Origin: Nymphalis io | Taxonomy: Eukaryota; Arthropoda; Insecta; Lepidoptera; Nymphalidae | Assembly (NCBI RefSeq): GCF_905147045.1 | Contig: NC_065918.1 | Coordinates: 558,001 to 622,000 of the forward strand | Direction: 5' to 3' | DNA: 64,000 nucleotides | The notes under the pieces: model-generated | Database searches by the model: none | What the model was told of the DNA's origin: nothing | The model's input: only the letters and a program-made list of their open reading frames with translations | Position numbers and translations under genes: made by a program | Part shown: positions 46,801-52,660 of the stretch, one piece after another | How positions within the stretch are numbered: the stretch's first letter is position 1 | How the letters are laid out: each line of letters begins with the position of its first letter

Positions 46801-47686
46801 ACGCATAGTAATTGTTACATTATTAACACCGTACACTATCTCCACGCTTTTTAAATGTAAAATTGAAAATATATTTATGTTAATAGTAGAATAGTTTTCA
46901 GGGTAGTTTAACTGATTTTATGAATACTTAGAAGCTTAGGAAGAATCAGCTGATTTATGTACAGTAGGTCTTAGCCCAGCAGTGGGATATTCACAGGCTG
47001 ATTTGATTTATGTAAATATTTGATTAATAGTTAAATTTAAAAAAAGTAAAAAATAAACACTTTAAAAGTGACCACATTGAAAAAATTGAAAATATCTTAA
47101 TTCATATGAAGAAAATTCGAAAGTCAGACGTGACCTTTTTCTCTTTTAAAAAACTTTTCGTTAGAAACGTTTCAATGAACGTCGACATTATATGTTACGT
47201 AGTTTTGTTTCAATGTGTGTCACTCGAAAACATGACGTGATTGCGCTAAACGATTGTAATGTTTCAGTGGTGCCAGGTCCCGGCGAGAGCTCTCGCTGTC
47301 CGCGCGAGAACGGCGCCCCCGTGCGCGCCCCGCCCGGCACTGTGAGACCTAACGAGACCATCACGTCTGACCGACCCCATCAGGTAATTTATTTCATGAA
47401 AAGACTGTCACAAAAAAAAAAAAAAACTTCTCAATATTATGTAACGAAAATAAAAATTAAATGGTTAAATCAAATAATATATAATTATAATACCAGGTAT
47501 TGTTTTTCCTTTTAGTCGTATGAATTCAGGTTTAGTTACCGCACGTTATCTGATAGTAGCGCTAAATTCAATCGATTCCTCTTAGTCCGCTCTAACAACA
47601 GTCACGGGTTCCATCGGCAAACTTAAGTGTATCGTGTTCTCGTGTTTCAGCTGATTATGCGCGAGGTGCAGCAGAAGCCCAGCTGA
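13363..47686 (+). CDS. Alh: AF10/AF17 (MLLT10/MLLT6) orthologue, Alhambra; 24 coding exons
   Basis: A nuclear chromatin reader: AF10-family proteins bind histone H3 through the PHD-zinc knuckle-PHD module and recruit the H3K79 methyltransferase DOT1L through the octapeptide-leucine zipper. Coding exons: 13363-13483, 13679-13758, 13898-14062, 14145-14220, 14997-15118, 18272-18418, 18835-18928, 23653-23775, 24352-24499, 24711-24888, 25447-25548, 26151-26251, 26513-26588, 28367-28456, 30725-30787, 33619-33728, 38955-39097, 39521-39625, 40839-40875, 44399-44579, 45783-45900, 46561-46695, 47268-47383, 47651-47686. Every junction is GT-AG and keeps frame, giving 2,667 nt (888 residues plus TGA). 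The start ATG at 13,363 ([11 protein letters not shown]) precedes the first PHD cysteines; an acceptor at 13,334-13,335 implies an upstream noncoding exon. Residues about 12-188 form the zinc module; about 755-838 the zipper. Exon 14 is the least certain exon. Confidence 0.92.
14450..14530 (-). repeat. Diverged family A repeat (antisense, 3' half)
   Basis: AGTGGTCACCGCCCGTAGAC followed by a CCACCTCTTACGTCTCGG..GCCACCA stretch matches the antisense 3' half of family A (compare 36,640-36,715). Strongly diverged; it lies in Alh intron 4. Confidence 0.5.
15745..16012 (+). repeat. SINE family 1, diverged copy
   Basis: Same order of blocks as the better copies at 25,013 and 34,498: AACACGTGAATC..., a diverged B-box region (GCGGGTTCTCACCTCCAGG), the middle GAGGAAACCTGCATGTG-like block, TCTGCCACG, CTCCATTGGAGTGG, CCTCAATAGGAGAGGAAGCC and the 3' GTGGGACACTTGCAG. 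Divergence is high, so this is an old insertion. Confidence 0.7.
16035..16245 (-). repeat. Family A repeat, antisense, internally disrupted
   Basis: GTGATCACCACCGCCCGTAGACATT at the left and GATGAGTAAGTGGTACCCAG through CCGACCACTAATAAG at the right match the two ends of antisense family A (compare 36,640 and 36,820-36,875). The middle is poorly conserved. Confidence 0.55.
18272..24888 (+). CDS. Alh: Alh exons 6-10: Ser/Pro/Thr-rich linker with basic motif
   Basis: Exons 18272-18418, 18835-18928, 23653-23775, 24352-24499 and 24711-24888 encode residues about 189-418. Exon 6 continues the PHD region with [20 protein letters not shown] and an acidic/serine patch ([10 protein letters not shown]). 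Exons 7-9 are low-complexity: [23 protein letters not shown] and a serine/proline run. Exon 10 carries KQTKKRKA at about residues 390-397, a good candidate nuclear-localisation or DNA-contact motif. The coding DNA is much more GC-rich than its introns, which helps to see the exons. Introns 7 (4.7 kb) and 8 hold a Helitron and a SINE. Confidence 0.85.
20025..20068 (+). repeat. SINE family 1, 3' tail fragment
   Basis: GAGGTGAGACCTTAGCCCAGCAG followed by a diverged GTGGGACATTCACAGGCTG equivalent. Only the 3' end of the SINE is visible. Confidence 0.45.
20855..20978 (+). repeat. Family A repeat, 5' half
   Basis: GGTGGTAGGGCTTGTACATT..., GTTCCGGTTTGATAGGTGAG, TGAGCCAGTGTAACTAC and GGAACATAACATCTCAGT match the sense 5' half of family A (compare 41,998-42,170). 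The 3' half is absent. Confidence 0.65.
21141..22083 (-). mobile_element. Non-autonomous Helitron, antisense
   Basis: The left edge starts ACTAGCGGCCCGTCC, the reverse complement of a Helitron 3' end finishing CTAG before a T. The right edge reads CTATAATATTAGTATATATAG, the reverse complement of the lepidopteran Helitron 5' motif CTATACTAATATTATA. The two ends are 0.94 kb apart in consistent orientation with no coding capacity for a Rep/helicase between them. A GC-rich, hairpin-prone segment sits just inside the CTAG end, as expected for this class. It lies in Alh intron 7. The exact 5' end (normally TC) is not preserved. Confidence 0.65.
22406..22717 (+). other. 103-codon open frame in Alh intron 7, probably not a gene
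   Basis: An ATG-initiated frame rich in Phe, Ile, Leu, Lys and Arg ([19 protein letters not shown]). Composition follows the AT-rich background, no family is recognised, and the surrounding DNA lacks splice or promoter signals that would make it a gene. It is recorded only because it is the longest frame in the intron. Confidence 0.1.
23983..24243 (-). repeat. SINE family 2, antisense copy
   Basis: Reverse complement of the copies at 25,803 and 38,563: the left edge is (AAT)n AATATCCTGGGACATTATTC, then CGGCCATCTGATCCCA, TACTATGGAAACCAGACAAC, ATACTTATATAAATAATTAC, GACTCAGGACAAACAGACATG, and the B-box complement GAATCGAACTCACAACC. It sits in Alh intron 8 just upstream of exon 9. Confidence 0.85.
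25013..25285 (+). repeat. SINE family 1 copy (tRNA-derived)
   Basis: The head GCGAGATGGCCCAGTTGTAAG carries an A-box-like block and GGTTCAAACCCGGGC is a good RNA polymerase III B box. The body (ATCTCGTGCTTTACGGTGAAGG, ATCGTGAGGAAACCTGC) and 3' end (GCCCAGCAGTGGGACATTCA..GGCTGTTATGG) match the full copy at 34,498. About 50 bases in the middle, including the CATTGGAGTAGCGTGG block, are deleted relative to that copy. Located in Alh intron 10. Confidence 0.85.
25447..30787 (+). CDS. Alh: Alh exons 11-15: linker with polyproline tract
   Basis: Exons 25447-25548, 26151-26251, 26513-26588, 28367-28456 and 30725-30787 encode residues about 419-562. Exon 11 begins [16 protein letters not shown]. Exon 12 carries a polyproline run ([15 protein letters not shown]). 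Exon 13 ends NIRSPSQPQ. Exon 14 codes for [16 protein letters not shown] and a His-Ala repeat; its acceptor has a weak pyrimidine tract, but its length (90 nt) and both phases fit exactly and its GC content is high. Exon 15 (63 nt) reads [20 protein letters not shown]. Exons 11, 14 and 15 are multiples of three, so each could be skipped without a frameshift. Confidence 0.8.
25803..26062 (+). repeat. SINE family 2 copy
   Basis: tRNA-like head with B box GGTTCGATTCCCACC, then CATGAACATGTCTG, CCTGAGTCTGGGTGTAATTA, TATAAGTATGTATTCACAAA, GTATATCAGTTGTCTGG and a 3' (ATT)n microsatellite. About 90 percent like the copy at 38,563. Located in Alh intron 11, 90 bases upstream of exon 12. Confidence 0.85.
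26589..28366. other. Alh intron 13, no further feature recognised
   Basis: AT-rich intron between a GTGAAT donor and the weak acceptor of exon 14. No repeat family or RNA gene recognised. Confidence 0.5.
28882..29034 (-). mobile_element. LINE family 2, 3'-end fragment, antisense
   Basis: A T-rich left edge (the complement of the poly-A tail) is followed by DNA whose reverse complement codes for the C terminus of a Jockey/CR1-like reverse transcriptase (SRVNRFL.G-type ending, then a stop and a short 3' UTR). The same block occurs at 40,660 and, longer and better preserved, at 53,773. Truncated at the 5' side, where a family A remnant follows (29,045-29,140). In Alh intron 14. Confidence 0.75.
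29045..29140 (+). repeat. Family A remnant
   Basis: GTGTCCCGGTTCGAATGATT.. GAGCCAATGTAATTTCAGAC and GGACATAACATCTTGGT correspond to the GTTCCGGTTTGAAGGGTGAG..GGGACATAACATCTTAGTT block of family A. Diverged and partial. Confidence 0.5.
30829..30972 (-). mobile_element. Helitron 3'-end fragment, antisense
   Basis: Begins ACTAGCCGCCCGTTCCGACTTCG, the complement of a CTAG-terminated Helitron 3' end, 41 bases after the donor of Alh exon 15. It is interrupted by a LINE insertion beginning near 30,973. Confidence 0.5.
30973..31310 (+). mobile_element. LINE family 1, 5'-truncated copy
   Basis: About 95 percent identical to 35,968-36,300 of the intact copy: it begins within the last part of the reverse transcriptase ORF (GCTTCCCCCTTCC...), includes the ORF end (..GGCGGCTAG), the 3' UTR hairpin at 31,246-31,282 and a short poly-A at about 31,302. 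Small indels break the frame. In Alh intron 15. Confidence 0.9.
31311..33618. other. Rest of Alh intron 15
   Basis: AT-rich, with a (CA)n microsatellite at 31,801-31,887 and otherwise no recognisable gene or repeat. A GGCTCATTGTG..GTCGTGGGTTTTATTCC stretch at about 31,496 faintly resembles a tRNA-derived SINE head. Confidence 0.5.
31801..31887. repeat. (CA)n microsatellite
   Basis: About 87 bases of CA dinucleotide interrupted three times by CCCACA units. A typical polymorphic simple repeat inside Alh intron 15. Confidence 0.95.
33619..33728 (+). CDS. Alh: Alh exon 16
   Basis: Acceptor TTACCAG at 33,612-33,618, donor GGGTTAGT. Codes for [17 protein letters not shown] followed by [14 protein letters not shown] and ends in phase 2. 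Residues about 563-598. GC-rich against an AT-rich intron; the phase matches exons 15 and 17 exactly. Confidence 0.85.
33797..33958. mobile_element. Short MITE-like element
   Basis: About 160 bp with imperfect inverted ends: ACTTATAAACGTTTCTTAGCGG at the left and the complement of CTATTTATAAACATTGTTTAGCGG at the right. The interior (TTATCGATTTGACATTCG) holds no coding capacity. The size and structure fit a miniature inverted-repeat transposon; the family is not identified. Confidence 0.5.
34498..34803 (+). repeat. SINE family 1, full-length copy
   Basis: Complete in the order head (CGAGATGGCCCAGTGGTAAG), B box (GTGGGTTCAAACCCGGG), body (TGAGGAAACCTGCATGTG, CTGCCACGTGTGTATTCC, CATTGGAGTAGCGTGG, CTCCTCAAAAAGGGAGAGG) and 3' end (CAGCAGTGGGACATTTACAG), finishing in a (TTAC)n tail. 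It directly abuts the LINE that starts at about 34,809. This is the reference copy for the family in this window. Confidence 0.9.
34809..36310 (+). mobile_element. LINE family 1 (Jockey/CR1-like), 5'-truncated with intact reverse transcriptase ORF
   Basis: The DNA is open in frame from the junction and stops at 36,187, coding for more than 455 residues of reverse transcriptase: [12 protein letters not shown] (motif 1), [11 protein letters not shown] (motif A), [10 protein letters not shown] (motif B) and CYADDS (motif C, catalytic Asp pair) are all intact, followed by the thumb/C-terminal region LWDGSAKYL and [21 protein letters not shown]. There is no in-frame ATG at the start because the copy is truncated at its 5' side, losing the endonuclease. 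After the stop comes a 3' UTR with a 15-bp hairpin (36,231-36,267) and an A-rich tail at about 36,288. The lack of stops suggests a recent insertion. In Alh intron 16. Confidence 0.93.
34820..36187 (+). CDS. LINE reverse transcriptase ORF (truncated)
   Basis: This is the coding part of the retroelement above. It copies element RNA into DNA at the target site. The catalytic motif CYADD and the preceding LDISKAFD motif are present, so the polymerase core is not visibly inactivated, but the endonuclease and the natural N terminus are missing and the first codon shown is GTG, not a true start. The C terminus ends [11 protein letters not shown]. It is not a host gene. Confidence 0.9.
   Translation: MQADPKKGDRSDPANYRPIAITSVLCKVMERILNNQLIHYLEDHCLINDRQYGFRPKRSTGDLLAYVTHLWGEAIDKHGESLAVSLDISKAFDRVWHRSLLSKLPAYGLPAQLCTWIASFLHKRSLRVLVDGCASQFYVVNAGVPQGSVLSPTLFLLHINDMLSLGNIHCYADDSTAHGGYHGRAVAGRAETEERRENLVIELDRTLELIAKWSSDNLVEFNAKKTQVCALTAKKSTFSPLPSLCGTPLVMQSKIAMLGIDVRCDLSPRDYIEAVIKTASRKLGVLNKVRRFFTPQQLCLLYKTQVRSCVEYCSHLWDGSAKYLLEALDRLQRRAVRIIGDVKVTNTLEPLQLRREIAALSAFYRLYHGECSEELFSLIPASPFLLKSTRAGSRCHRLTVTSIPSRTKKFGNSFLCRTTKEWNSLPAHVFPSSYNPGSFKRGVKRHLAGRQGVGG
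36610..36880 (-). repeat. Family A repeat, antisense, near complete
   Basis: Reads AACACCTGATGGTAAGCAGT, CACCAACGCCCATAGACATT, TTACAATGGCTCACACACC, AATATCTGATGAGTGGGTGG, TACCCAGACGAGTTTGCAC, CCTACGACCAGTAAG. It aligns along its length with 45,085-45,355 and, in reverse complement, with 41,998-42,310. Confidence 0.85.
37500..37928 (+). repeat. SINE family 3, full copy with tRNA-like head
   Basis: The head at 37,503-37,574 resembles a tRNA: GTTAGTCTAGTGGC is an A-box-like D arm and CCTGGGTTCAATTCCCAGG forms a perfect 5-bp T arm with a 7-base loop (B box). The anticodon arm does not pair, so it is SINE material and not a tRNA gene. The body contains two copies of a GTTATTGGGTTATATTTTTATGACAG-like segment, a GGCTTTTCGTGCTTTCCG hairpin region and the 3' GGCCGCCGTGGCCGAAATCG block shared with 11,810-12,060 and 60,775-61,003. 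Located in Alh intron 16. Confidence 0.8.
38563..38815 (+). repeat. SINE family 2 copy
   Basis: Same structure as 25,803-26,062: tRNA-like head with a slightly mutated B box, CATGAACATGTCTTTTTGTC, CCTGAGTCTGGGTGTAATTA, the AAAATAGTATATGTAGTATA block and a 3' (ATT)n tail. It lies 140 bases upstream of Alh exon 17. Confidence 0.85.
38955..40875 (+). CDS. Alh: Alh exons 17-19
   Basis: Exons 38955-39097, 39521-39625 and 40839-40875 encode residues about 599-693. Exon 17 carries a short basic patch ([10 protein letters not shown]) and a Ser/Met-rich segment. Exon 18 is proline-rich ([15 protein letters not shown]). Exon 19 is a 37-nt microexon ([12 protein letters not shown]). The donor of exon 18 is the GTACGT at 39,626; a second potential donor, GTAAGA at 39,630, would shift frame and hit a TGA inside exon 19, so the first is the coding one. 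Skipping the microexon would also shift the frame. Confidence 0.85.
39690..40290. repeat. Two family A remnants in opposite orientation flanking another insertion
   Basis: Antisense family A at about 39,695-39,845 (GTGGTCACCACTGTCCATAG through TGTCCCTTGTGCCTGTAGC). Sense 3' half at about 40,185-40,285 (ACATAACATCTTACTTCCCAA to CCCGTCCGCCTAC, then TATATATTAAAGAAAA). Between them, about 39,850-40,090, is an unrelated segment opening TTCAAATTCAAAGATCTTTA and closing TTTGACTTTGACCTTTG, the latter like the (TTTGAC)n tail at 4,308. A nested repeat cluster in Alh intron 18. Confidence 0.6.
40655..40752 (-). mobile_element. LINE family 2, 3'-end fragment, antisense
   Basis: A T-run followed by CACTTAATAGGCAAGCG, TTTGACCGTTGACTTGC and GACACGGTCTAAGATGTTGC, matching the start of 53,773-53,970 and 28,882-29,034. 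Only the 3' UTR and last codons are left. Confidence 0.75.
41998..42316 (+). repeat. Family A repeat, sense, near complete with short internal insertion
   Basis: Starts ATTGGTGGTAAAGCTTTGTG, then GCTCGTCTGGGTAGGTACC, TTGTTGTGTTCCGGTTTGAAG, GTGAGTGAGCCAGTGTAATT, GGGACATAACATCTTAGTT, GACCACTTACCACCAGGTG, ATGCTCGTCCGCC and an A-rich end (TCTATAAAGAAAA). About 40 bases containing a partial duplication of GATTTAAGCGAT interrupt it near 42,175-42,215. The A-rich 3' end shows the + strand is the sense orientation. Confidence 0.85.
43190..43800 (-). pseudogene. Mariner-family transposase remnant, antisense
   Basis: Read on the - strand, peptide fragments fall in the order of a mariner transposase: a VPRLIT-like segment near 43,720, [18 protein letters not shown] (the region around the first catalytic Asp and the YDPETK-like motif) near 43,570-43,640, LFLHDNSP (second Asp) near 43,435-43,455, and ELRGK followed by EIKDALC and FFLDSINL near 43,200-43,320. 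Frameshifts and stops occur between all of them, so it is dead. The assignment rests on motif order and spacing from family knowledge. Located in Alh intron 19. Confidence 0.6.
43925..43987 (+). ncRNA. miRNA-precursor-like hairpin (candidate)
   Basis: The 26 bases at 43,925-43,950 pair with 43,962-43,987 leaving an 11-base loop: 23 Watson-Crick pairs, one G-U pair and two single mismatches (A-C at 43,930/43,982 and G-A at 43,947/43,965). Both strands would form a hairpin. The size, loop and mismatch pattern fit an animal pre-miRNA, and the location in an Alh intron on the sense strand would allow co-transcription. It lies just outside the mariner remnant, so a transposon-derived palindrome is an equal alternative. 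No known miRNA seed was recognised. Confidence 0.3.
44399..44579 (+). CDS. Alh: Alh exon 20
   Basis: Acceptor GATGCAG, donor CCTGTGAGT. Codes for [20 protein letters not shown] then [16 protein letters not shown] and [14 protein letters not shown], residues about 694-754. The MLGN..LNP segment resembles the region preceding the octapeptide motif in vertebrate AF10. It has a short amphipathic stretch ([14 protein letters not shown]) that may be helical. Confidence 0.88.
44795..44850 (+). mobile_element. Helitron 3' end
   Basis: ACGGCGCGAGCGAAGCCGCG forms a short GC hairpin about 10 bases before the terminal CTAG (44,847-44,850), which is followed by T, as expected for a Helitron 3' terminus. 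The rest of the element is not delimited. In Alh intron 20. Confidence 0.55.
45080..45360 (-). repeat. Family A repeat, antisense, near complete
   Basis: Reads ACGAGCATATGGGCCGCCTGG, TCACCAACGCCCAATAGAC, ACCATCGCTTACATCACC, GTTATGTCCCTTGTACCTG, CACTGGCTCACTCACCCTTC, GAATATCTGATGAGTTGG, TATCACCAGTAAATCG. A T-run and TTCTATTCC-like complement of the A-rich tail lie at the left edge (45,060-45,080). In Alh intron 20. Confidence 0.88.
45783..46695 (+). CDS. Alh: Alh exons 21-22: octapeptide motif and leucine zipper
   Basis: Exon 45783-45900 encodes [20 protein letters not shown], the AF10/AF17 octapeptide motif (EQLLERQWxxGxxFLMxQ type). Exon 46561-46695 continues with [20 protein letters not shown] and then [19 protein letters not shown], a heptad leucine zipper. 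In vertebrates this OM-LZ segment binds DOT1L and is kept in leukaemic MLL fusions; in flies it contacts the DOT1L homologue grappa. Residues about 755-838. All heptad positions read as Leu, Ile or Val, so the zipper looks functional. The intron between them holds an SINE family 1 head and a TA-rich simple repeat. Confidence 0.95.
46174..46290 (+). repeat. SINE family 1, head fragment, diverged
   Basis: GATGAGATGGCCGAATGGTTAG, a diverged B-box region and AAAATTCGTGCGCCCAACTTG follow the order of the SINE family 1 head. The 3' part is absent. In Alh intron 21. Confidence 0.5.
46428..46490. repeat. (TA)n-type simple repeat
   Basis: About 60 bases of TA dinucleotides interrupted by TCATATATA units; self-complementary, in Alh intron 21. 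Confidence 0.9.
46966..47006 (+). repeat. SINE family 1, 3' tail fragment
   Basis: GGTCTTAGCCCAGCAGTGGG then ATATTCACAGGCTGATTTGA; this is the terminal part of SINE family 1. In Alh intron 22. Confidence 0.6.
47268..47686 (+). CDS. Alh: Alh exons 23-24: C terminus
   Basis: Exon 47268-47383 ([16 protein letters not shown] through TITSDRPHQ) and exon 47651-47686 ([11 protein letters not shown] then TGA) end the protein at residue 888. The last exon is only 36 coding bases. Acceptor pyrimidine tracts (AATGTTTCAG, CGTGTTTCAG) are good. Exon 23 is unusually GC-rich. Confidence 0.88.
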
Positions 47687-50600
47687 AATGAACCGGACGG
47701 CGGGCGCGCCGAAGCGGAGGACCCCGCCGCGCTGCGCACCGTACACACCTTTATCATGCTCGAACAACGCCGTCGGCGAGACTTCTCCATCGATGCTATA
47801 CTCAACTACGATAACTAAACTTTTAACTCACTCGATCGCCACAGAAGACGTGTGACCTGCCACGAACCATCTCCAGACCATTAGTAATCCCTTATTTACA
47901 ATATCTTCGTAGTGGAATCGACAAGACAAAGAATTATTTTAAAGGCTAAAACCCATAAACGGTTTATATTAACTGTACTACGTATACGTACGTAGGTGTA
48001 TTATTTGTTGTATTTGCAGCAATTTATCAGCACCTAAGTAAATGACTCGACTACCCCATCGATTTCAGCTTAGATTTATAATATACACCATCATCCGTTA
48101 TCCTTATTAGATAAAATGAGACGCTAATGCGTCCGTGGTGACCGTAATCATAATATCGAAAATTAATTGAAATATGTCAGCGCTTATCGCGAGTGATTTT
48201 CAATTAGTTGGATTCGATTACGACGATTGGACTATCGTAGCTCGTGTCAGTACCATACCCATACCTGTAAATATATAATTTTATCTGATTGTAAATATTT
48301 TCATATAGGCTTAGAATTAACGCTGAGTCCATGGGGCAGGTAGAAATCGTAAACGCTGATCACTTCGAGGTCAACGAAATACGTTTGCAGGTAGCAGGTC
48401 TTCCTGTTCGTTTACATTAATTATAAATAGACTAGGTCAAGATGGAGGCTTTTAAGTGCAGTATACTTGAAATAATGCGGTAAATATGTAAAATATTATT
48501 TAAAATATCTCATTTCTAATTTGGAAATAAGAAAAAAACTCCCTAAGTAAACTCGTTCACACACGTGATTGAGTATAAAATCATTCAAGCAAGTTTCGGC
48601 ACAACGAAATATATAACTAACTACGCTACGCTATATGATATTTTAGATGAAAGCCTAATTATTCGGAAATCATAAATCAATGTATCTATGTACGATATTA
48701 TATACGATAAAGCGATTTTTTTACAAATTTTATGTAAAAAATTATAGTATTATTGAAATTGGAAATAATTTTTCACTTTGGCCTCCATCCATCACCGTGA
48801 TATGTTCACGTAATCTAGTTTATACATTGTAGTTATATAGTAAATATTCACTTAGGTATGAGTAAATAGACCTCCGGGCCAAACTTCTAGACTAAAGCTT
48901 AGGTATAAATTACAATTTAGAATGATAATTTAATTCAAAACGTTCATTTACTTTTTTAGATCGACGAAGATTATTTTGTTCGGTAGTAATTAGTTTTTAT
49001 TTTTTAATTTATCCGGTACACATTTTGAAATAGTTTTATCCAAAGAAATTTTATCTAAAAGTTATTGTAACGAATAGCGTTTACATAAATATATTGTTAG
49101 AATATAAGACACGATATACGACATGACTCGATATAACCACACGGACGTTACTGAAACACAATGTATGACAAAGAGACAATTTGTATTCATCACGAAGCAG
49201 ACACTTTGAAATAATTCTATCTCGGATTTTCCTAGTCGTGGAACTCGTCGTTCCATTGGTACCCTGATTAAATGCAGAAAAGCAATTGGAGAAACGGCAC
49301 AAGAACGAGCTTACGCTTTGGTTACGTTGTTAGCTATGAGAGCAGCTATCAGTTACACGTGTAGGCAGAGAGGCGATCGTCTAATCGATTATGACATCGG
49401 TCTTCTCAAAATATCATTTAACCTCGAAGGTTATTTGTTTTTTTCTGGGATACGTTGTGATCAGTTAATCGGTGTAACTCGATCGTTCGTTTAGACGGCA
49501 AGGAATGTGAGAACGATACGTTATTAGGCGTTAGGCGGGATCGAGAGGATCGTTACGAAATGGTTGCATCTGGTCTGAAATGGTATTGGTTTAACTTAAG
49601 GTTTTCCTTAAGTGATATTTATTTATTAATATGTGTCCTTATAAATCTGAATGTTTTGATGTCACCTTGATCCGTTATGTAAGCATAGATTATAACTGTA
49701 GTCGCAGAGATGCAAGTCAGTGTGGGTACAGTTATAAACTTGTCCCTCCCTCGATGTTATTGTAACCCATTATTGGAGCTTGTTTACATTTGTGCGTATT
49801 TTATACTCTCGCTTGTAATAATGTTAAAGAAAATCTTGACATACTTGCCCTTTAAAAATCGAACAAAGTCTAAACCGAAAAACACCGAAGGCATTTGAAT
49901 TTTCTTATCGCACCCTTAAAGACAGACTACTCGCTTAACGAAATCGTTCAAGAATTGTGACACTAATGCCGTTCGTTTTAGTTTCGTAAACTACAAGATC
50001 GATTTGTCTTCCTTTAACACGCGTTTAGACATTTTTGATTGAGTATTGCGAACTATTTATTTCAATAATGTATTCGTTTATTGATAACGAAATAGTGTGC
50101 GTCACACGTGACGTCACGTTCGTATACAAATACGCATAAATACAAACCCGCCATGTTATATGAACGTTGTCATTAATGTGTACTTAGTATTGTCTATGTT
50201 CAAGCGTTATCGGTGTTGCGTGTTCATTTTTAAATGTTTTTCATCTCATTGATCGATGTTTGTTATAATACGATAATCGTTTCTATAATGTTCCCATCGT
50301 ATTTTAATTCTGATATTATTTAATGTCTCATTTTAAAACTAGCGAATCGATAGGATTTCTCTTTCGTTATATATAATGGTTTTTGTCTTATCTTCGATTT
50401 ACAATTTTTAAAAGAACTTTGTTTTTATTTTTTTTTTATTTTTTAAGTAATTGCTGAATGTTTTTATTTTTAAATTTTACGTATTTCGACGTTACTAAAC
50501 TTACCAATTCGGTATGGATATTTTTTAAATCATCTCTTTTTATATTCTGACGTATCACCGTTTATGGACATGTTATATTTGTAGATAATTTATGGGTAAT

Positions 50601-52660
50601 CTTTAAGCAAAGCGGTAACCGTTAATCGAAATGTACCGAGGTTGGTGTAGGAATCGATTGTATAAAACATATATAAAACGTTCTTGCTGTACTTGAATAG
50701 TATAGCCCTGACCAATTATACACACGAAATACGCTTCTAATTACATTTAAATTAGATTAAAACGGATAATAGTCTTGAAATTTTTTCTAAATAATGTATC
50801 CTATCTTAAAATAGAAGAAAACCCTCTCCCCGGTTCGGGTATTAACATATATTTAGAGGGTCGTTTGCTCAAAGAAATTATGAATAATGTAAAAAAAAAA
50901 GAAACTTGACAGATGTAATAGTACAGTTAACGGTTGCCGCTTCAACTATTTACTAGATGTAGTCCTAAATGGTCTGTGTTTAGATCGGTACGTAAATAAA
51001 TTAATTGTTAGTTTTAAGATTACAGTATTCATGATCTCAGCCGATTACTAAAAGGACGACGCGCGTTACAAAACCGTCGACCATTGTTCAAGTAACACCA
51101 CTCATGTAATCTTCGAGTGCTATTACACTCGAGTGCAAAATATGGATATAGAGTAACGGTTATGTACCGCGCGATCAGTCTATTTCATTAATTACAATTA
51201 ATCATTGAACTCAGAACGAAGTATTATGGAAGTCGCGTCCGTTTAAATCAAAGCGTCACCACGTTAATGTATGGCTCGTCTGTATGATGATACAAGTAAG
51301 TTGGTGTAGATATCGCTATTTCATTGATTTGGTGTCGAGTATTTTAATGCAACTTCCACCCTACTCGTTCTGTGGCCTCGTTTGTAACCCTCTCTGTGAC
51401 GTAGCTTAAGATATTCCGTGACTTTTAATTGTCGATTTTAACTTATTCTTATGACTATTATGGTAATCAATAAAATCTGAGAAGTTTGATTCACCGAACG
51501 AACGACAACTGCATATATATTGTAATATTCTATACCTTTGTTCACTTTCAAGAATTATTGATCGTTTCTATTGATTGCAGTGACATTCTAACGTTTCTAC
51601 ATAAATTCTCATAATAGAATTTTAATATATATTTTAATTATTATTAGCTGTTTCGTTGTCGACTCGTGTTCGAGGCGACTACAGGTGTTAATATTATAAA
51701 ATATCTACGATGAGTTTTGTACTAACATTTCGTAATAATAAATATTTAAAAAGTATACAATTCTAAAGGTTAACAAGCATTCAGATTGTCACGGTTTGTA
51801 CGTCAATATCGACACTCGCAATGACAAACGTGTTCATACATCGATGTTAATCATAACGGAAACTGATTAATGATTACATTTCTTAACTCGCGATCAATTT
51901 TATCTCAATAAAGTGTCGCGTACACTTTTGATGAAATAAAAATGAAAACGAATCTATAATGTTCACATATGTCTCCTTTGACATGGTTAATCATAATTTG
52001 TAATGAGCCTTATATATACATAGATTGGCTAATATGAGCGATATTTACGTGAAATGCAATTTATTTAACTTATTTCGCGTTAGAAACTAAACGAACTCTT
52101 TGTCATTGTGAGTTATTGATATTCATTAGAACGAGGTATAGTAATATTCAATACACCATAGACTAAGTTCTAAAGATACAACATTAGCTATCTCAAAGCA
52201 TAAAAACGATGTTTGTACTTGTAACATCTCAAGGTCGGATTTCGCTAAATATAATCGTCAATGGTTCCTACCGAAAGTTTTTTTTATGATACATCTAAAT
52301 ATAAATTCGTTTTATTAACTTTGATTAACTATACAATTATAAAATATACAAATATAAAGGTCAAACTGATTAATGCTTAAATATGTATAAGGTATCGAGC
52401 GACATATCCGACTCTTGATTTACATAGATGCACAGCTAACCATTACGATATCTTCAGCCGGTGTCCAGTGAATATAAAATATTTTATTGCGAGGAAATAA
52501 GTTTCACTATTCGAAGTTTTTTTTTTAATAATAATTGTCTGTAATATTTTAACAACGATTTTATTATATAATATTAAATGCATTTATATATCTTCGAGCA
52601 GTCAATTACCAAAATATGTAGTACCATTTTACTTTCAATAAAGTTATTAAGTGTCTAATA
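47687..52660 (+). other. Alh: Probable long 3' UTR of Alh
   Basis: About 5 kb after the Alh stop contains no member of any of the repeat families that crowd the introns, no plausible exon and no long ORF. Several AATAAA signals occur on the + strand (for example 50,995, 51,907 and 52,637), any of which could end the transcript. Four TGTANATA sites (48,266, 48,290, 50,580, 51,305) match the Pumilio consensus. The absence of insertions over 5 kb suggests constraint. The extent is inferred; RNA evidence would settle the end. Confidence 0.45.
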
